DNA of 64,000 bases from Aliiroseovarius marinus (GTDB taxonomy: Bacteria; Pseudomonadota; Alphaproteobacteria; Rhodobacterales; Rhodobacteraceae): the NCBI RefSeq assembly GCF_004360145.1, contig NZ_ML178712.1:600179-664178 (forward strand). Reading direction: 5' to 3'. Positions within the stretch are counted from its first letter, which is position 1; each line of letters opens with the position of its first letter. A program made the position numbers and the translations under genes. Positions 62,650 through 64,000 of this stretch are shown here, one piece after another. The notes under the pieces are model-generated. The model was not told where the DNA came from. It saw only the letters and a program-made list of their open reading frames with translations, and ran no database searches.

Positions 62650-63582
62650 ATGAAGCTTCTTCTGACCGGTGGATCTGGCATGTTGGGCAGCGCTTTGCAG
62701 CGCTTGGCCCCAACCGTTGCGCCTGACCTTGAGGTTCTGGCCCCAACCCGGGCCGAGCTTCCCCTAACCGACGCGAAGGCCGTATCCGACTGGTTCGCGG
62801 CCAACCCGGTGGATGCGGTCATCCACGCGGCGGCGCGTGTGGGCGGTATTCAGGCCAACATCGATCACCCGGTCGATTTTCTGGTCGAGAATCTGCGCAT
62901 GAATGATGCGGTGGTCATGGGTGCGCATCAGGCGGGTGTCGAACGTCTGGTGTTTCTTGGGTCGTCCTGCATGTACCCGCGCGACTATCGCCAGCCGCTG
63001 GAAGAAGGCGACATCCTTGCCGCCCCGCTTGAGCCCACCAACGAAGGCTACGCGCTGTCGAAAATCACCGGCGCGCGGCTGTGCGATTACATCACCCGCA
63101 GCCACGACAACCGGCACTACAAGACGCTGATCCCCTGCAACCTGTTCGGGACCGAGGATCATTTTGGCTCGGTTGCAAGCCACCTGATTGCCGCCATCGT
63201 GACCAAGGTCGTGCAGGCGCGCAACGCAGGTGAAGAAAGCGTCGAGATCTGGGGCAGCGGCAACGCCCGGCGCGAGTTCCTGTTTGTGGATGATCTGGTG
63301 CAGTTTATGCTGACGTCGCTGCCGCGACTGGACAGCCTGCCTCAGGTCCTGAATGTCGGCTACGGCACGGACTACTCGGTCAACGAGTACTATCAGATGA
63401 TTGGCGAAATGGCGGGCTATACCGGTGCGTTTCACCACGATCTGTCCCGGCCCGAGGGCATGATGGCGAAATGCATGACGTCCGAGCGTGCCAAGGCGCT
63501 GGGATACGCCCCCCAAACCCCGATGCCACAGGCACTTGCCGCCGTAATTGCGGCCTATGAAGACCAGATAGCGGCTGGCTGA
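62650..63582 (+). CDS. GDP-L-fucose synthase / GDP-L-colitose synthase
   Basis: A 310-residue extended SDR epimerase-reductase. GGSGMLG (7-13) binds NADP; Ser106, Cys107 (GSSCMYP), Tyr134/Lys138 (YALSK) and a histidine near 178 correspond to the catalytic set of GDP-fucose synthase. ColC of the colitose pathway is a homologue with the same reaction type on the 3-deoxy sugar. The neighbouring colD favours ColC in origin, while loss of colD would leave a fucose synthase role; the sequence does not decide. It follows gmd by 18 bp. Confidence 0.88.
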   Translation: MKLLLTGGSGMLGSALQRLAPTVAPDLEVLAPTRAELPLTDAKAVSDWFAANPVDAVIHAAARVGGIQANIDHPVDFLVENLRMNDAVVMGAHQAGVERLVFLGSSCMYPRDYRQPLEEGDILAAPLEPTNEGYALSKITGARLCDYITRSHDNRHYKTLIPCNLFGTEDHFGSVASHLIAAIVTKVVQARNAGEESVEIWGSGNARREFLFVDDLVQFMLTSLPRLDSLPQVLNVGYGTDYSVNEYYQMIGEMAGYTGAFHHDLSRPEGMMAKCMTSERAKALGYAPQTPMPQALAAVIAAYEDQIAAG

Positions 63583-63662
63583 GGATTGCTTGAAGAAGAC
63601 ATCCGATTGCCGCCTTTCTGTCCGAATTTGAAAAGATAAGCAGGGCAAGAAGGAACAGTTCA

Positions 63663-64000
63663 ATGATTACTCCCGTTTTGCTGTGTGGCGGCTCTGGCAC
63701 CCGTTTGTGGCCCCTGTCGCGCAAAAGCTATCCCAAGCAGTTCTCGCCCCTGATGGGGGACGAAAGCCTGTTTCAGGCCAGCGCCCGTCGCTTGTCTGGC
63801 CCTGCCTATGCGGCCCCTCTGGTCGTCACGGCGAATGATTTCCGCTTCATCGTGACCGAGCAGCTGGACGGCGCAGGGATCACGACCGGGGCAGTTCTGA
63901 TTGAACCAGCCGGACGGGATACGGCCCCTGCTGTGCTGGCCGCAGCGCTGCATTTGGCCGCCACCGATCCGGACGGCATGATGCTGGTCGCGCCGTCCGA
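63663..64000 (+). CDS. manC: Mannose-1-phosphate guanylyltransferase (5' part, cut by window end)
   Basis: The first 112 codons are visible. LLCGGSGTRLWPLSRKSYPKQF is the nucleotidyltransferase signature, and EPAGRDTAPA further on is the ManC substrate block. AAGGA precedes the ATG at 63663. It makes GDP-mannose from mannose 1-phosphate. The rest, including a possible isomerase domain, lies beyond the window. Confidence 0.93.
   Translation, partial: MITPVLLCGGSGTRLWPLSRKSYPKQFSPLMGDESLFQASARRLSGPAYAAPLVVTANDFRFIVTEQLDGAGITTGAVLIEPAGRDTAPAVLAAALHLAATDPDGMMLVAPS

Overview
The window reads as a chromosomal segment of a marine alphaproteobacterium of the Rhodobacterales (Roseobacter-type Rhodobacteraceae). 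The evidence is the high G+C, GC-ending codon use, the family-typical DUF2125, DUF3576, DUF1028 and TIGR03862 proteins, the leuS-lptE-holA order, a Rhodobacter-type porin, and many genes for methylated nitrogen compounds. I see no insertion sequence, prophage, CRISPR array or rRNA. There is one tRNA, Arg(CCU), at 32090-32166.

Region by region. 0-2.7 kb: a DUF2125 exported protein and a LysR regulator. 2.8-11.7 kb: one-carbon and N-methyl metabolism, with glyA, a dimethylglycine/sarcosine dehydrogenase-like flavoprotein fused to a GcvT module, a ThDP enzyme, an ArgE-like deacylase and a trimethylamine/dimethylamine dehydrogenase-like iron-sulfur flavoprotein. 11.8-19 kb: a minus-strand operon of a CzcO-like flavoprotein, two Rieske oxygenases with a bridging Glu (the type that acts on quaternary ammonium compounds), a Rid protein, a DUF1028 protein, a PuuC-like aldehyde dehydrogenase and a LysR regulator. 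19.2-24.3 kb: a divergent polyamine-type ABC importer, preceded by a possible leader peptide, then an acetylpolyamine amidohydrolase with every active-site residue in place. 24.3-30 kb: an operon of aldehyde dehydrogenase, LLM monooxygenase, flavin reductase, alpha/beta hydrolase and DUF1185 protein with a divergent LysR. Its make-up matches the pathways that open N-methylpyridinium rings (trigonelline tgn, homarine hom). 30-49 kb: mostly household genes, including a BASS transporter, acyltransferase, LacI regulator, PmbA, SDR and crotonase pair, MscS, holA-lptE-leuS, porin, ribA and an OmpR-type regulator. 49-57 kb: a gamma-butyrobetaine hydroxylase-like dioxygenase, a VIT transporter, SoxR with a well-formed SoxR promoter in front of a VOC protein, a membrane LytTR protein, xth, a CnoX-like thioredoxin, a LON-domain protein and Trm112. 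56.5-64 kb: a GDP-deoxyhexose cluster of manB, a glycosyltransferase-like/TPR protein, colD, gmd, colC/fcl and manC (cut by the window end).

Together the first 30 kb looks like a catabolic region for marine methylated or cationic nitrogen compounds. Uptake comes first, then ring opening or N-dealkylation by Rieske, LLM and flavoprotein enzymes, oxidation of the released aldehydes, and entry of one-carbon units and glycine through the GcvT-type enzyme and GlyA. The last 7 kb makes the sugar nucleotide for colitose or fucose. Its colD gene carries an in-frame stop at codon 24, which could change the surface glycan of this strain. All substrates are inferred from family membership and gene context; no similarity search was run.
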